Of a stretch of DNA of 33,408 bases, positions 18,093 to 25,680 are shown one piece after another; position 1 is the first letter of the stretch; the number at the start of each line of letters is the position of its first letter. Source of the stretch: Chloroflexota bacterium (GTDB lineage Bacteria; Chloroflexota; Dormibacteria; Dormibacterales; Dormibacteraceae); NCBI GenBank assembly GCA_005881825.1, contig VBEO01000044.1, positions 1 to 33,408 of the forward strand, given 5' to 3'. A program made the translations under genes and the position numbers. The notes under the pieces were generated by a model, which was given only the letters and a program-made list of their open reading frames with translations, was not told the origin of the DNA and searched no databases.

Positions 18093-18389
18093 GTGAATCG
18101 CTGGTTCGACGAGCTCGGCGCGCGCCTGGCGGCGGTGGCCACCCGCCGGGGTTACAAGATCGAGCCGCCTCGGCTGGATGCCGAGGTGGCAGGGGAGTTG
18201 CTGGAGCTGGCGCGAGTAGCCGCCCACACCCAGGAGCGTCGTTTCGCGCCCCTGGCCTCTTTCCTGGCCGGCGTGGCGGCGGAACGGGTGCGGACCGCCG
18301 GCGGTGACGCCTCGGGCCCGCGGCTGGCGGCCTTGGTGCGCGAGGTGCGCGAGGAGCTGGAGGCCGAGGCGCCGCCGAGCTCGGCCTAG
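18093..18389 (+). CDS. DUF6457-like protein, possible molybdopterin-linked
   Basis: Protein of 98 residues that resembles DUF6457. It starts with N-terminal MNRWFDELGARLAA, then a central VAGELLELARVAAHT helix and RFAPLASFLAGVAAERV, with an Ala/Glu-rich end. In actinobacteria such domains are encoded beside, or fused to, MobA-type molybdopterin guanylyltransferases. That fits its place divergent from a bis-MGD formate dehydrogenase, with which it shares a short regulatory gap. The product is all-helical with no Cys and no membrane segment. The GTG at 18093 is chosen for its distance from a -10 box. I rate the family match as likely but not certain, since it rests on remembered sequence patterns. 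Confidence 0.55.
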   Translation: MNRWFDELGARLAAVATRRGYKIEPPRLDAEVAGELLELARVAAHTQERRFAPLASFLAGVAAERVRTAGGDASGPRLAALVREVREELEAEAPPSSA

Positions 18390-18398
18390 GTCAGGATT

Positions 18399-18448
18399 TG
18401 CCGAGTTTTGGGGCCAAATTCGCGTCCAAAGTGACCACAAACTCGGCA
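18399..18448 (+). repeat. 10-bp perfect inverted repeat upstream of selC
   Basis: TGCCGAGTTT (18399-18408) and AAACTCGGCA (18439-18448) are exact inverse copies, 30 nt apart and ending 13 nt before the tRNA-Sec gene. It could be a paired operator or a hairpin closing the DUF6457 transcript. A U-tract is missing. Confidence 0.75.
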
Positions 18449-18461
18449 GTTGTGAATTCAG

Positions 18462-18561
18462 GGGGATGTACGGGGGCTGGTGCCCCCCGCGGTCTTCAAA
18501 ACCGTCTGTGGGGCGCTGATGAGGCGTCCCAGGTGGGTTCGATTCCCATCCATCCCCGCCA
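18462..18561 (+). tRNA. selC: tRNA-Sec (UCA anticodon)
   Basis: Inserts selenocysteine at UGA codons with SelB. The 100-nt gene includes an encoded CCA. Features specific to tRNA-Sec are visible. GGGGATG pairs with CATCCCC and GGTGGG with CCCATC around TTCGATT, giving a 13-bp acceptor-plus-T stack. The D arm is 6 bp (GGGGGC/GCCCCC) with a 4-nt loop TGGT. The anticodon loop CTTCAAA has TCA in the centre. A long extra arm has a 7-bp stem (GGGGCGC/GCGTCCC with one G-U). The discriminator base is G. It lies about 0.5 kb from the fdhA start, on the opposite strand. Confidence 0.96.
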
Positions 18562-18656
18562 GACCGTCGTCGCGGCTGCCCTGAGGGCGCTGTGGCGCGG
18601 CGAAGGCGTCCGCGTCCACCGCCGCGCCGGCGATGTAGAGACGACAATCCCGAGAG

Positions 18657-19448
18657 ATGGCAATCGGGGACTATCGGAAGCTGTTCGATCTGGGCGGCCG
18701 GCATGCGCTCGTGGTCGGCGCCGGAAGTGGCATCGGGGAGGCTTGCGCCGAAGGGCTGGCCGCTTTCGACGCCCGCGTGACGTGTGCAGACCTCGACCTG
18801 AACGCGGCGCAGCGGACCGCGGCCACAATCGGTCGGGACGGTGGCCAATCGAAGGCGCTGCAAGTGGACATGCGCGACCCCGCCTCCTGCGCTGCCGCGC
18901 TGACGCAGGCGGGCACACCCGACGCCCTCGTGATCACCCCGGCGATCAACGTGCGCAGGCGTACGCGCGACCTCAGCGATGAGGACATACGTCGCGTGAT
19001 CGAGCTGAATCTGGTAGGGACATTCCGGCTGATGCGCGACTTCGGGGAGGCCATGGCCGAGTCGGGCCGGGGCGGCAGCATCGTGGTCTTCTCCTCGATC
19101 CGCGCGCAGGTCGTCGAGCCCGGGCAATCGATATATGCGGCCACCAAGGCGGGCGCCCTGCAGGCCGCGCGCACGCTGGCTTCCGAGCTGGGACCCAGCG
19201 GCGTCCGGGTCAACGCGGTCGCGCCGGGGGTGGTCGAGACCCCGCTTACCGCGCCCATCAAAGCAAATCCGGACTGGTACGGCGCCTACGCGGCCAAGAC
19301 GGCCCTGGGGCGCTGGGCGCAGCCGTCGGAGATGGTGGGAGCGGTCGTCTTCCTCTGTTCGGACGCCGGCCGCTACGTGACCGGTTCCTACCTGGTCGTG
19401 GACGGCGGGTGGCTGGCCCAGGACGGGCGCTTCACGCCGCCGTTGTAG
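18657..19448 (+). CDS. Short-chain dehydrogenase/reductase (SDR)
   Basis: NAD(P)-dependent oxidoreductase of the classical SDR type, 263 residues. The cofactor loop is GAGSGIG (21-27). Asp45 and Asp47 follow the second strand (CADLDL), which usually favours NAD+ over NADP+. Asn118 in ELNLVG, Ser146/147, Tyr160 and Lys164 (YAATK) form the catalytic set, and the PG motif follows in VAPGVVETPL. The usual NNAG after strand 4 is replaced by TPAIN, which is unusual. The C-terminus keeps GSYLVVDGGWLAQDGR. The substrate is not identifiable. The ATG at 18657 is 95 nt after selC; a weak GACAAT box 8 nt upstream may give a leaderless transcript. The peptide-transport operon starts 36 nt downstream, so co-transcription is possible. 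Confidence 0.88.
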   Translation: MAIGDYRKLFDLGGRHALVVGAGSGIGEACAEGLAAFDARVTCADLDLNAAQRTAATIGRDGGQSKALQVDMRDPASCAAALTQAGTPDALVITPAINVRRRTRDLSDEDIRRVIELNLVGTFRLMRDFGEAMAESGRGGSIVVFSSIRAQVVEPGQSIYAATKAGALQAARTLASELGPSGVRVNAVAPGVVETPLTAPIKANPDWYGAYAAKTALGRWAQPSEMVGAVVFLCSDAGRYVTGSYLVVDGGWLAQDGRFTPPL

Positions 19449-19484
19449 CATCCGCTAACCACGCGAGCGCCGGGAGGAGGCAAG

Positions 19485-21092
19485 ATGGAAGACCGAGAAC
19501 TGCAGCGCGACGCCGGCATCGTCAGGCAGCTGGACCAATTCCTGGCCGGCCGACTCAGCCGCCGCGAGGCGCTCCGCCGTCTCGGTGTACTCGGTGTGAG
19601 CCTGCCCATGGCTAGCGCGCTGATCGCCGCCTGCGCCAGCGGCAGCACGACCAACAACCAGCCCAGCACCACCAAGACCAAGGCGATCATCGGGATCATC
19701 CAGGAGCCGACCTCCCTGGATCCCACCGCCGACGCCACCGCCTCGATCGCTACCTGCCTGCTGAACAACGTCTACGAGGGGTTGGTGCGCCTCGACGGCG
19801 GCGGCAGGATCGTGGGCAATCTGGCCAGGTCCTGGGACGTCTCGGCGGACGGCGCCACTGTCACGTTCCACCTCGCCCAGGGCGTCAAGTGGCACGACGG
19901 CGCGGCCTTCTCGGCCCAGGACGTCGTGTATTCCTGGACCCGCGCCAAGGACGCCGCCAACAAGAACCCCCACGCCGACTACTGGGCGCCGGTGCAGTCG
20001 GTCAGCGCCCCCGACGACCACACGATCAAGGTCACGCTCTCCGCCTACAGCGACAACTGGCTCTTCCACATGGGCGCCGGCTCAGCCTGCATCGTCTCGC
20101 AGGCCTCGGCCGCCAACAACAAGACCACACCGGTGGGCACCGGCCCTTTCAAGTTCTCGACCTGGAACCGCGGCTCATCGCTCCAGCTGATACGCAACGA
20201 CGCCTACTGGGGCAAGAAGCCACTCCTCAAAGACGTGGAGTTCCGCTTCATCGGCGACGCCAACGCCATGAACAATTCGCTGACCGCGGGCGACATCGAC
20301 GCCATCGGGCAGGTCGGCGGCCCCGAGCAGCTGCAGGCGTTTGCCTCTAACCAGAACTTCACAGTCATCAAGGGCGCGCCCTCCGGGAAGGTCATGGTGT
20401 CGATGAACAACAAGAGCGCCCCGCTCAGCGACAAGCGCGTGCGCCAGGCTCTCTATGCCGCCATCGACCGCAAGGCCTGGATCGACGGTATCCAGGCCGG
20501 CTACGGTCAGCCGATTGGATCGCACTCGGCGCCCAACGCCGGCGAGCCGTACTACGTCGACGAGACCTCCGTGAACACCTTCGACGTGAGCAGGTCCAAG
20601 CAGCTGCTCGCGGCGGCGGGCAAGGCCTCCGGCTTGACGCTGCGGCTGGCCCAGATCAGCGCCTTCCCGTACGCCGTTCGTGGCTCCGACATCTTGAACA
20701 GCCAGCTGAAGGCGGTGGGGGTGACGCTCAACATCACCCCGATGGAGTTCCCGCGCTGGCTGAACACCGTCTTCCTGCCGCCGCAGGACTACGACCTGAC
20801 GATCATCAACCACGTCGAGGAGCGCGACATCGGCAACTACGGCAACCCCAAGTACTACTGGGGTTACGACAATCCCACCGTTGCTGGTCAGCTCAAGCAG
20901 GCCGACGCCGAGCCCAACGAGGGCAAGCGCAAGTCGCTATACGGTGAAGTCCTGAAAACGCTGGCCGATGAGGCCGTCAACGCCTGGGTCTACGCGCCCA
21001 ATCAGTTGGCCGTCTTGAAGCACAACTTCCACGGCTACCAGGTCCAGGGCATCTCGCCGGCCCTGTTCCTTGGAGATGCCTACTTCAGCTGA
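19485..21092 (+). CDS. Peptide ABC transporter substrate-binding lipoprotein
   Basis: Extracytoplasmic solute receptor of the SBP_bac_5 (DppA/OppA) family, 535 residues. It feeds oligopeptides, or possibly nickel or other substrates, to the transporter encoded by the next four genes. The N-terminus combines a Tat-like SRREALRRLG (residues 25-34) with a lipobox ending LIAAC at Cys50, so it is probably a Tat-exported lipoprotein. The cytoplasmic stretch before it is longer than usual (about 24 residues). Family motifs are EPTSLDPTADAT (starting near 74), YEGLVRLDG, FHLAQGVKWHDGAAFSAQDVVYSW and KRVRQALYAAIDR. GGAGGAGG lies 5 nt before the ATG, the strongest Shine-Dalgarno in the operon. Ligand specificity cannot be set by eye. 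Confidence 0.92.
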   Translation: MEDRELQRDAGIVRQLDQFLAGRLSRREALRRLGVLGVSLPMASALIAACASGSTTNNQPSTTKTKAIIGIIQEPTSLDPTADATASIATCLLNNVYEGLVRLDGGGRIVGNLARSWDVSADGATVTFHLAQGVKWHDGAAFSAQDVVYSWTRAKDAANKNPHADYWAPVQSVSAPDDHTIKVTLSAYSDNWLFHMGAGSACIVSQASAANNKTTPVGTGPFKFSTWNRGSSLQLIRNDAYWGKKPLLKDVEFRFIGDANAMNNSLTAGDIDAIGQVGGPEQLQAFASNQNFTVIKGAPSGKVMVSMNNKSAPLSDKRVRQALYAAIDRKAWIDGIQAGYGQPIGSHSAPNAGEPYYVDETSVNTFDVSRSKQLLAAAGKASGLTLRLAQISAFPYAVRGSDILNSQLKAVGVTLNITPMEFPRWLNTVFLPPQDYDLTIINHVEERDIGNYGNPKYYWGYDNPTVAGQLKQADAEPNEGKRKSLYGEVLKTLADEAVNAWVYAPNQLAVLKHNFHGYQVQGISPALFLGDAYFS

Positions 21093-21108
21093 CCCGCGGG
21101 CATTCTAG

Positions 21109-22056
21109 GTGACGGTTGCGATCGCGACCCGCCTGGTCGCCCTGGTGGCCAGCCTGGTCGTGGCCTCGATCCTGGTCTTCGTGGTCGTCAACCTGCTCCC
21201 CGGCGACGTTGCCACGGTCATGCTGGGCACCAACGCCACCCCCGAGAACGTGGCTGCCCTGCGCCATTCGCTCGGCCTCGACCAGCCGCTGTGGCTCCGC
21301 TACCTGCAATGGGCGGGAGGCATGCTGCACGGCGACTTCGGGACCTCCGTGCTGTCTCACACCCCGGTGGGACCGCTGATCCTTCAGAAGCTGACAGTGA
21401 GCGGGCCCTTGGCGCTGCTGGCGGCCGCGATCGCCCTGGCGGTATCGGTACCGACCGGTGTGGTCGCCGGTGTGCGCTACCGGCGGCTGAGCGGCGCCGT
21501 ACTGTCCGCGCTCAGCCTCGGCGGCATCGCCATCCCGGCCTTCTGGGCGGGCCTGCTGCTGGCGACGGTGTTCGCTGTCAAGCTGCGGCTCTTCCCCGCC
21601 GGCGGTTTCATCGACTGGACCGAGGACCCGGTCGCGGCGGCGCGCAGCCTGGTACTGCCGGCTGTGGCGCTGGGCCTGGTCCAGGCAGCCGTGCTCACCC
21701 GGTTCATCCGCTCGGCGATCATCGACGTCCAGCGCGAGGACTTCATCCGTACGGCGCGGGCCAAGGGATTGACCCGCTGGCAGGCGCTGCAGCGCCACGG
21801 TTTCCGGAACGCAGCCATCCCGGTAGTCACGATCCTCGGCATCCAGATCACTTCTTTGCTGGTGGGGGCGATCGTGATCGAGAACGTCTTTGTGCTGCCG
21901 GGGCTGGGGCGCCTGCTCTTCCAGTCGGTCGGCAATCGCGACCTGATCGTGGTCCAGGACCTGGTGATGCTTCTGACGGCGGTGGTGCTGGCGGTCAATT
22001 TCCTGGTCGACCTCTCCTACCGGCTGCTCGATCCGCGGATCCGGACGGCGTCGTGA
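21109..22056 (+). CDS. Peptide ABC transporter permease, DppB-like
   Basis: Inner-membrane permease of the DppB/OppB family (315 residues), with six predicted helices. The first helix is VALVASLVVASILVFVVVNL, and the extracytoplasmic part holds the PGD(V) and HSLGLDQPLWLRYLQW motifs typical of DppB. The coupling helix that touches the ATPase is DFIRTARAKGLTRWQAL (about residues 207-223). The GTG at 21109 starts 16 nt after the binding protein. The stop overlaps the DppC-like start by GTGA. It forms a heterodimer with the next permease. Confidence 0.92.
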   Translation: MTVAIATRLVALVASLVVASILVFVVVNLLPGDVATVMLGTNATPENVAALRHSLGLDQPLWLRYLQWAGGMLHGDFGTSVLSHTPVGPLILQKLTVSGPLALLAAAIALAVSVPTGVVAGVRYRRLSGAVLSALSLGGIAIPAFWAGLLLATVFAVKLRLFPAGGFIDWTEDPVAAARSLVLPAVALGLVQAAVLTRFIRSAIIDVQREDFIRTARAKGLTRWQALQRHGFRNAAIPVVTILGIQITSLLVGAIVIENVFVLPGLGRLLFQSVGNRDLIVVQDLVMLLTAVVLAVNFLVDLSYRLLDPRIRTAS

Positions 22057-22886
22057 GGCGGCTGCCGCCGGCACTGGTGGCCGGGGCATTCCTGGTCGGG
22101 CTGGTGGTGCTGGTCGCCCTGGTGAGCTTGGTCTGGACCCCGCACGATCCCGACCATGTGATCGTGCCCGACCGCTTCCGGGGCGTCGGGGGCGGCGAGT
22201 ACCTCCTGGGCACCGACCAGTTCGGACGCGACGAGCTGTCGCGGTTGATGGCGGGCGCCCGCAACACGCTGCTGGTGGGGATGGTCACCGTCGTGATCGC
22301 GATCGCTGCCGGCGTGCCGGTGGGCGCCCTGGCCGCCTTCTACCGCGGGCCGCTGGAGGAGGTGGCGATGCGGGCATCGGACGTGCTGCTCGCCTTCCCC
22401 GCCATCCTGCTGGCGATGCTGTTCGCGGCCGTCTTCCGGCCGGGGACGCTGACCGCGATGGCAGCCATCGGGATCGCCTTCGTGCCGGTGTTCGCGCGCG
22501 TGGTGCGGGGGGCGGGGCTGCAGGTGATGCAGATGGATTACGTGACCGCGGCGCGCACCTTCGGCAGCCGCGGCTGGTGGATCGTGGCCCGCCACCTGCT
22601 GCCCAATGTGGGCAGCGTGCTGATCGTGCAGGCCACGATCGCCTTCGCGGTGGCGATCCTGGCCGAGGCCGCGCTCAGCTACCTGGGCCTGGGCACGCCG
22701 CCGCCGACGGCGTCGTGGGGCCGCATGCTCAGCGACAGCCAGAGCTACCTGTACCAGTCGCCGCTGCTGGCCCTGTGGCCGGGCATGGCGATCGCCTTTA
22801 GCGTCCTCGGCTTCAACCTCCTCGGCGATGGGCTGCGGGACCTGCTCGACCCCAAGCTCGTCGAGCGGCTGCCGGCGCAGGGCTGA
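22053..22886 (+). CDS. Peptide ABC transporter permease, DppC-like
   Basis: Second permease, 277 residues, of the DppC/OppC family with about six helices. The N-terminal cytoplasmic extension is short. The first helix is followed by the conserved LLGTDQFGRDELSRLMAGAR (about residues 50-69), the periplasmic signature of DppC. The ATPase-coupling loop is DYVTAARTFGSRGWWIV. The C-terminus has GLGTPPPTASWGRML and FNLLGDGLRDLLDPK, the latter diagnostic of the family. The GTG at 22053 gives a 4-nt overlap with the previous gene. The frame stays open far upstream, but only from 22053 does it show DppC homology. The next gene starts 1 nt after the stop. Confidence 0.92.
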   Translation: MRRLPPALVAGAFLVGLVVLVALVSLVWTPHDPDHVIVPDRFRGVGGGEYLLGTDQFGRDELSRLMAGARNTLLVGMVTVVIAIAAGVPVGALAAFYRGPLEEVAMRASDVLLAFPAILLAMLFAAVFRPGTLTAMAAIGIAFVPVFARVVRGAGLQVMQMDYVTAARTFGSRGWWIVARHLLPNVGSVLIVQATIAFAVAILAEAALSYLGLGTPPPTASWGRMLSDSQSYLYQSPLLALWPGMAIAFSVLGFNLLGDGLRDLLDPKLVERLPAQG

Positions 22887-22887
22887 G

Positions 22888-23847
22888 GTGGCCGAGAGCC
22901 TGCTGGTCGAGGACCTTCGCGTGCTGGTCGGAGCCGTCGAGGCCGTGCGCGGCGTGTCCTTCGAACTGGGGGCCGGCTCGCGGACCGGGCTGATCGGTGA
23001 GTCGGGCTCGGGCAAGACCCTCACGGCACTCGCGCTGATGGGACTGCTGCCCGACGGACTCAGAGCCGCGGGTCGGGTGCTGTACGGCGGCCGCGACCTG
23101 CTGACGCTGCCCGATGACGAGCTCTGCGCGCTGCGCGGAGACCGGCTGGCGATGGTGTTCCAGGAGCCGATGAGCGCGCTCAACCCGGTCATGCGGATCG
23201 GCGACCAGGTGGCGGAGCCGCTGATGCTGCACCGGCGCCTCGGGCGACGGGTGGCGCTGGCGGAGGCGACCCGGGCGCTGATGCGCGTGCGCATCCGGGA
23301 TCCAGAGGAGAAGATGCGCGCCTACCCGCATCAGCTCTCGGGCGGCCAGCGCCAGCGCGCGATGATCGCGATGGCCATGGCCTGCGCACCCGCCGTGCTG
23401 GTCGCGGACGAGCCGACCACGGCGCTCGACGTGACCGTGCAGGCCGGCATCCTGCGACTGCTCGATGAGCTGGTAGAGGCGGAGGGCACGACGCTGCTGC
23501 TGATCACCCACGACCTCGCGGTGGTGGCCAGCAGCTGCGACCGCGTGCTGGTGATGTACGGCGGCAAGATTGTGGAGAGCGGCACCGTCGGCCAGGTCTT
23601 CGATCGCCCGCGGCACCCCTACACGCGAGCTCTGCTGGACGCCATCCCGCCGGTGGATGAGGACCTGCCCGACCGCCACCTGCGGGCGATCCCCGGCTCG
23701 GTGCCGGGGTTGGGGCGCTTCCCGCCCGGATGCCCGTTCCGAAACCGTTGCCCCAATGCCGACGGCAAGTGCGCGGAGATGCCTCCGCTGGCGGTGCTGG
23801 GCGATCACTCCCTGGCGTGTTGGCACCCGGTGGAGGCGGGCATCTGA
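22888..23847 (+). CDS. Peptide ABC transporter ATPase, DppD-like
   Basis: First nucleotide-binding subunit of the importer, 319 residues. Walker A is GESGSGKT (37-44). The Q-loop lies at VFQEPMSAL, the signature at LSGGQRQR, Walker B at [12 protein letters not shown] and the switch His in [10 protein letters not shown]. The C-terminal oligopeptide_HPY extension follows with [17 protein letters not shown], which marks the DppD/OppD family and in several members binds an FeS cluster. The GTG at 22888 lies 1 nt after the permease stop. The downstream ATPase begins within the last bases of this gene. It energises peptide uptake with the next subunit. Confidence 0.93.
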   Translation: MAESLLVEDLRVLVGAVEAVRGVSFELGAGSRTGLIGESGSGKTLTALALMGLLPDGLRAAGRVLYGGRDLLTLPDDELCALRGDRLAMVFQEPMSALNPVMRIGDQVAEPLMLHRRLGRRVALAEATRALMRVRIRDPEEKMRAYPHQLSGGQRQRAMIAMAMACAPAVLVADEPTTALDVTVQAGILRLLDELVEAEGTTLLLITHDLAVVASSCDRVLVMYGGKIVESGTVGQVFDRPRHPYTRALLDAIPPVDEDLPDRHLRAIPGSVPGLGRFPPGCPFRNRCPNADGKCAEMPPLAVLGDHSLACWHPVEAGI

Positions 23848-24623
23848 GCTCCGCGGAAGTCCTCTTCGAGGTCGAGCACGTGACTCGCCGCTACCGGCTG
23901 CCGCGGACCCGTCTGCTGGGCCCGCGGCGCGAGCTGGTGGCCGTCGATGACGTCTCCTTCACACTGCGCCGCGGCGAGACGCTGGGCGTGGTCGGGGAGT
24001 CGGGGTCGGGCAAGACCACGCTCATGAAGATGCTGCTCCGCCTCGAGCGACCGGACGCCGGCCGCATCTCCTACTACGGAGCCAGCCTGACCCGCGAGGT
24101 ACAGGTCATCTTCCAGGACCCCTCCAGCGCGCTCGACCCCCGGATGCGGGTGGCCGACATCATCCTGGAGCCGGTCCGGGTGATGCGACTGCCGGGCGAT
24201 CGCCGGCAGCGGGTATATGAGCTGCTGGACGCAGTGGGGCTGCCGCCGGACTCGGCGCACCGCTACGCGCACGAGTTCTCGGGCGGCCAGCGACAGCGAA
24301 TCGCGATCGCGCGCGCGCTGGCGCCGCGCCCGCAGATGCTGATCGGCGACGAGCCGGTCTCGGCACTCGACGTCAGCGTGCGAGCTCAGATCTTGAACCT
24401 GCTGGAGGACCTGCGGGTGGGATTCGACCTGACGCTGGTCCTGGTCTCGCACGATCTCTCTGTGGTGCGCCACATGTGCGACCGGGTGCTGGTGATGAGC
24501 CGGGGCTCGGTGGTCGAGGAGGGGCCGACCCGCGAGATCTTCAGCGCGCCGCGGCACGCCTATACGCGGTTGCTGCTGGACTCGATCCCGACGCTCAAGA
24601 ACCGGCGCGCGGCCTCCGCGTAG
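23844..24623 (+). CDS. Peptide ABC transporter ATPase, DppF-like
   Basis: Second nucleotide-binding subunit. Walker A is GESGSGKT, the Q-loop is [11 protein letters not shown], the signature FSGGQRQR, Walker [12 protein letters not shown] and the switch His lies in [14 protein letters not shown]. It lacks the long C-terminal HPY extension of many DppF proteins and ends at 24623 after [13 protein letters not shown], so it is short (about 259 residues). The start is unclear. A CTG at 23844 forms a CTGA overlap with the previous stop and has GGAGG 7 nt upstream, as at GTGA/ATGA junctions elsewhere here. An in-frame GTG at 23817 without a Shine-Dalgarno is the alternative. The 3' end overlaps the convergent M20 gene by 64 nt. 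Confidence 0.85.
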   Translation: MSSAEVLFEVEHVTRRYRLPRTRLLGPRRELVAVDDVSFTLRRGETLGVVGESGSGKTTLMKMLLRLERPDAGRISYYGASLTREVQVIFQDPSSALDPRMRVADIILEPVRVMRLPGDRRQRVYELLDAVGLPPDSAHRYAHEFSGGQRQRIAIARALAPRPQMLIGDEPVSALDVSVRAQILNLLEDLRVGFDLTLVLVSHDLSVVRHMCDRVLVMSRGSVVEEGPTREIFSAPRHAYTRLLLDSIPTLKNRRAASA

Positions 24624-25656
24624 ACCTCGGCCGCGCGCACCACCTCGTCGATCTCCACGTACTCGTCGATCTGGTGGGCGATCCACTTGCCGCCGGGACC
24701 GTAGGTCACGATCGGGATCCCCGCGTCGCGCCAGAGGATGGTGCCGTCGGTGGTGCCGGGAACGCCGCCGAACGCGGGCGTTTCGCCGTAGACCGTCTTG
24801 TGAGCCTCCACCAGCGACCGCACCACCGGGTGGTCCTCGGAGGTCTCCGTCGGGGGCCGGTCGTCGATCACCTCCAGCTCGAGGCCCTCATCGAGGTCGG
24901 CGCGTAGGCGGTCCAGGAGCAGGCGGTGATCGGTGGCCGGGGTGGTACGGACGTCGAGCCAGGCGAAGGCACGGTCGGGAATCACGTTGAGCTCTCGGCC
25001 GTGCGGCCCAGGAACTGGATGAGGGGCGGAATCGGATTGAAGCCGTGCTGGGGCATGGCTCCGTGGGCCATGCGGCCCCAGGAGGTGATCTTGACCCGGA
25101 GCGCGCCCTTCTGGGCGATGCAGACCTCGCCCGCCTCCGGCTCGCAGATGATGGCGGCGTCGACCCCTTTGGCGCGGCCGCTGGCGACCAGGTTCTTGAC
25201 CCCGATCATCAACCCCTCCTCATCGACCAGCGCAGCGACGACGATCTTTCCGGGGAAGGGTCCGGTCTCTTCGAGCCGGCGGGCCGCGAACAGCATCGCG
25301 GCGACGCCGCTCTTCATGTCCGCCGAGCCGCGGCCGTAGAGGCGGCCGTCCTGGATGTGGCCGCTAAAGGGCGGATATCTCCATTTCAAAGGGTCGCCCT
25401 CGCTGACCACGTCCGTGTGGCCCTCGAAGAGCAGCGTGGGGCCAGGTTCGCCACCTTCGATGGTGGCGACCACGTTCGGCCGCTCCGACTCCACCTCCCA
25501 GACCTCGGGCTCCCAGCCCCAGCTGCGCATCTTGGCGGCGACCAGATCGGCGGCGGGCTTCTCGCTGCGACTGCCGTCGAGCAGGTACTGGGAGGGGGCC
25601 TGGACCAGGTCCCTCAGGAACCCGATCAGGGCGTCGCGTTCGATCGTATCGGGCAT
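24560..25656 (-). pseudogene. M20 family peptidase with internal deletion and frameshift
   Basis: Zinc-dependent exopeptidase of the ArgE/DapE/CPG2 family. The ATG at 25656 opens a frame with metal ligands His80 (FEGHTDVV), Asp113 (GSADMKSG), Glu146/147 (VDEEG) and Glu172 (ICEPEAG). It ends at TGA 24982-24984, after QFLGRTAESST. The second half (NVIPDRAFAWLDVRTT, then PGTTDGTILWRDAGIP and IAHQIDEYVE with the last His ligand) lies in the next frame. Relatives have about 35-40 residues between these blocks, carrying part of the dimerisation domain. Here the two blocks abut, so a deletion of more than 100 nt, not a multiple of 3, has removed them. It is probably non-functional. A -10 box 7 nt before the ATG indicates a leaderless transcript. 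It is next to a peptide importer and an aminopeptidase. Confidence 0.75.
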
Positions 25657-25663
25657 CGCGCTG

Positions 25664-25673
25664 AGAGTACCTT
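25664..25673. promoter_or_regulatory. Bidirectional leaderless promoter with overlapping -10 boxes
   Basis: AGAGTACCTT contains TACTCT read on the minus strand (25669-25664, 7 nt before the M20 ATG) and TACCTT read on the plus strand (25668-25673, 7 nt before the S58 GTG). The two overlap by 2 bp within a 24-nt intergenic gap. No good -35 is visible on either side. Confidence 0.5.
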
Positions 25674-25680
25674 TCGGTCC

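Noticed and set aside
25045-25680. N-terminal extension of the S58 peptidase
   Set aside because: It is antisense to the M20 gene and lacks homology. The family start VGHW and a -10 box fix the start at 25681.
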